From Oscillospiraceae bacterium (GTDB lineage: Bacteria; Bacillota_A; Clostridia; Oscillospirales; CAG-272): a DNA stretch of 7,417 nt. Below the pieces are notes generated by a model. The model did no database searches, was not told the DNA's origin, and worked only from the letters and a program-made list of their open reading frames with translations. Shown in pieces: positions 5,745 to 7,417 of this stretch. Each line of letters starts with the position of its first letter. Position 1 is the first letter of the stretch. The position numbers and the translations under genes are program-made. The DNA lies in the NCBI GenBank assembly GCA_015064195.1, contig SVSO01000148.1, positions 1 to 7,417 on the forward strand, read 5' to 3'.

Positions 5745-6700
5745 TGGCACTGCTCCGATATGCGGCAAAGCGGGTGGTGTTCATGCTCCTCACCCTCTTT
5801 GCCATCACCTTTCTCTGCTTTATTTTAGTGCGGATGCTCCCGCCCGCCGAGCTTCCCCTCAATGACCCGCACACCGCCGTCATCGAAGCCCGTCGGGAAG
5901 CGCAGGGCTACAACAAGCCGTATCTTGTGCAGTTCGGCATTTTTCTGCGCAATGTTTTGACCCGCTGGGATTGGGGCGTCAGCGATAAGCTCTATCTCGG
6001 TCAGGATGTGACGGCCATCTTCGCCGAAAAGCTGCCCGCCACTGTCATTGTCAATCTGTATTCCATTCTCATCTCCGTCCCCACGGGCATTCTTCTCGGC
6101 ATCCTCGCGGCTCTGCGGAAGAATTCCGTCACCGATCATGTCATCTCCACGCTGACCATGGTGAGCATTTCCGTGCCGTCCTTCGTGTATGCGTTTCTCA
6201 TCCAGTATCTGCTTTCCTACCGCCTCGGATGGCTGCCCTTTCTCATGAAGGCGGGACGGGACTGGTTTTCGCCGGAGATGACACGGAGTATGCTTCCGGC
6301 GGTGCTGTCACTCTCCCTCGGCGTGATCGCAGGCTTTACCCGCACCACCCGCGCCGAGCTTTGCGAAGTGCTGACCGGTGATTTCATGCTGCTCGCCCGG
6401 GCAAAGGGGCTGGGACGGATGCAGGCCGCCATCCGCCATGGGCTGAAAAACTGCATGGTGGTGGTGCTTCCCGCCATTTTCGGCAGCGTGGTGGGCATTC
6501 TCGGCGGCTCCTTCATCATCGAGAAAATATTCGCCGTGCCGGGAGTGGGAAGCCTGTATATCAACGCGATCAACGGCCGGGATTATCCCATGTTCATGCT
6601 GCTGACCGTATTTTACACCGCCGTGGGACTGGCGGCGTCCATCATCGTTGACATCAGCTGCGGCATCGTGGACCCGCGCATCCGGATGGGAGGGAAATAA
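5744..6700 (+). CDS. OppB/DppB-type ABC transporter permease
   Basis: A 318-residue inner-membrane channel subunit of normal length. It starts MALLRYAAKRVVFMLLTLFAITFLCF-like with a first membrane helix at ~10-30, then WDWGVS near 75-80 where the family has its G-D-x-G-x-S loop. Further helices lie near 101-124, 133-158, 184-198, 237-258 and 284-306. The EAA loop that contacts the ATPase is at ~204-235 (ELCEVLTGDFMLLARAKGLG), and the C-terminal DPRIRMGG is typical. The ATG shares its A with the last base of the preceding TGA (TGATG), so translation is probably coupled to the binding-protein gene; the open frame extends further upstream, but only inside that gene. It should pair with the OppC-type protein that follows. 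Confidence 0.93.
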   Translation: MALLRYAAKRVVFMLLTLFAITFLCFILVRMLPPAELPLNDPHTAVIEARREAQGYNKPYLVQFGIFLRNVLTRWDWGVSDKLYLGQDVTAIFAEKLPATVIVNLYSILISVPTGILLGILAALRKNSVTDHVISTLTMVSISVPSFVYAFLIQYLLSYRLGWLPFLMKAGRDWFSPEMTRSMLPAVLSLSLGVIAGFTRTTRAELCEVLTGDFMLLARAKGLGRMQAAIRHGLKNCMVVVLPAIFGSVVGILGGSFIIEKIFAVPGVGSLYINAINGRDYPMFMLLTVFYTAVGLAASIIVDISCGIVDPRIRMGGK

Positions 6701-6703
6701 CGC

Positions 6704-7417
6704 ATGAAACCGGAAAAACATCAGCTCACACTGCTCACCGAGGCGGAGCGGGATGTGCTTGCCGCCAAGGATGAGGAGGCCGCATCCCACAGATCCCGGG
6801 GTTATTTTGCGGGCGCGCTCATCCGATTCGGGCGCAACAAATCCTCCGTGGCGGCGGCGGTCATCCTTGCACTGCTGGGGCTGTACGCCGTCATCGCGCC
6901 CCTGCTGTCGCCCTATACCATCGCCCATCGGGATGCGCTCTACGCCGGATTTCCGCCCTATCTTGCCGGTGTGCCCATGCTTGACGGCGGCATCGTTTAC
7001 GAGAGTCAGACCCCGGCAAAGCTTGATTATCTGTCGGCCATCGGTGAGGAGACGGGCATGGATCCGGTGGTGAAGATCCTCGGCGAGACGGTGACGGTGA
7101 CGACGCATCGTGGAGAGGAGCGGCGGTCGGTGTCCTATCGCCTGCGCGTCAACCGCTATTTTGAAACGGGCATCGTCCGGCGCGTGATGCAGCCGGAGGA
7201 ATTTGAGCGGATCCAGCAGTTTCAGCGGGAGCGGGGGATTCAGGTGATCTATCCCTATGTGGAGCCATCGGTTGGCGGCGGAGATGCCAAGGTGTGGTAT
7301 CGCGTGATGGCGGACGGCACACGGGAAGCCGCCTATCTGACGGACAAAGCTGCCGAGGGTGCGCCCTATGACAGTCTGCGCATCCCCGGCGATGACGGAA
7401 GCTATATTTACAGTGTG
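6704..7417 (+). CDS. OppC/DppC-type ABC permease with long extracytoplasmic insertion, 5' part
   Basis: The first 238 codons of a gene that leaves the window. It begins three bases after the OppB stop, behind GGGAGG at 6688-6693. Residues 1-46 are polar and cytoplasmic, ending in the basic RFGRNKSS that precedes the first membrane helix (about 47-69, AAAVILALLGLYAVIAPLLSPY), as in the OppC N-terminal domain. In ordinary OppC proteins (~300 residues) the second helix follows after roughly 40-50 residues. Here at least 165 residues after helix 1 are charged and polar with no membrane segment (for example RRGVMQ-like basic and PEEFERIQQFQRERG helical stretches), so an extra folded domain must sit outside the membrane. 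The identification as OppC rests on helix 1, its flanks and the operon position. The core permease domain and the ATPase genes should lie past the right edge. Confidence 0.82.
   Translation, partial: MKPEKHQLTLLTEAERDVLAAKDEEAASHRSRGYFAGALIRFGRNKSSVAAAVILALLGLYAVIAPLLSPYTIAHRDALYAGFPPYLAGVPMLDGGIVYESQTPAKLDYLSAIGEETGMDPVVKILGETVTVTTHRGEERRSVSYRLRVNRYFETGIVRRVMQPEEFERIQQFQRERGIQVIYPYVEPSVGGGDAKVWYRVMADGTREAAYLTDKAAEGAPYDSLRIPGDDGSYIYSV

Overview
The window looks like part of a carbohydrate-uptake locus from a fairly GC-rich Firmicute, most likely an uncultured gut-type Clostridia. This rests on strong GGAGG-type ribosome binding sites, consensus sigma-A promoters with TG-extended -10 elements, a TTG start behind a perfect Shine-Dalgarno sequence, an LSGC lipobox on the binding protein, and the general protein style. 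The taxonomic call is an inference, not a database match.

Layout. Bases 3-455 (minus strand) carry the first ~151 residues of a zinc-type medium-chain dehydrogenase that runs off the left edge. Bases 456-567 hold two tightly packed divergent promoters. Bases 568-1356 encode an AraC-family regulator with an N-terminal cupin-like sensor domain. Bases 1357-1533 hold a second consensus promoter with a cre/LacI-like palindrome over its -35. Bases 1534-3165 encode a cytoplasmic (alpha/alpha)6-barrel glycoside hydrolase of the GH63 / mannosylglycerate-hydrolase-like type. A strong intrinsic terminator lies at 3181-3221. Bases 3282-5744 encode an unusually long family-5 (Opp/Dpp type) solute-binding lipoprotein, followed with a 1-base overlap by an OppB-type permease (5744-6700) and, after a 3-base gap, by the start of an OppC-type permease (6704 to the right edge). 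The OppC protein has a long extracytoplasmic insertion after its first membrane segment.

How the parts may work together (inference): the AraC protein senses a sugar or glycoside and controls the hydrolase and transporter, and perhaps the divergent dehydrogenase. The lipoprotein captures an oligosaccharide or glycoside outside the cell, the OppBC channel imports it (ATPases are presumably encoded beyond the right edge), and the cytoplasmic hydrolase cuts it. No phage, transposon, CRISPR, rRNA or tRNA feature was seen, and no clearly new system. The points most worth a second look are the insertions in both the binding protein and OppC, a Gln where the hydrolase fold normally has its catalytic Glu, and a near-identical 24-25 base leader element upstream of two genes.
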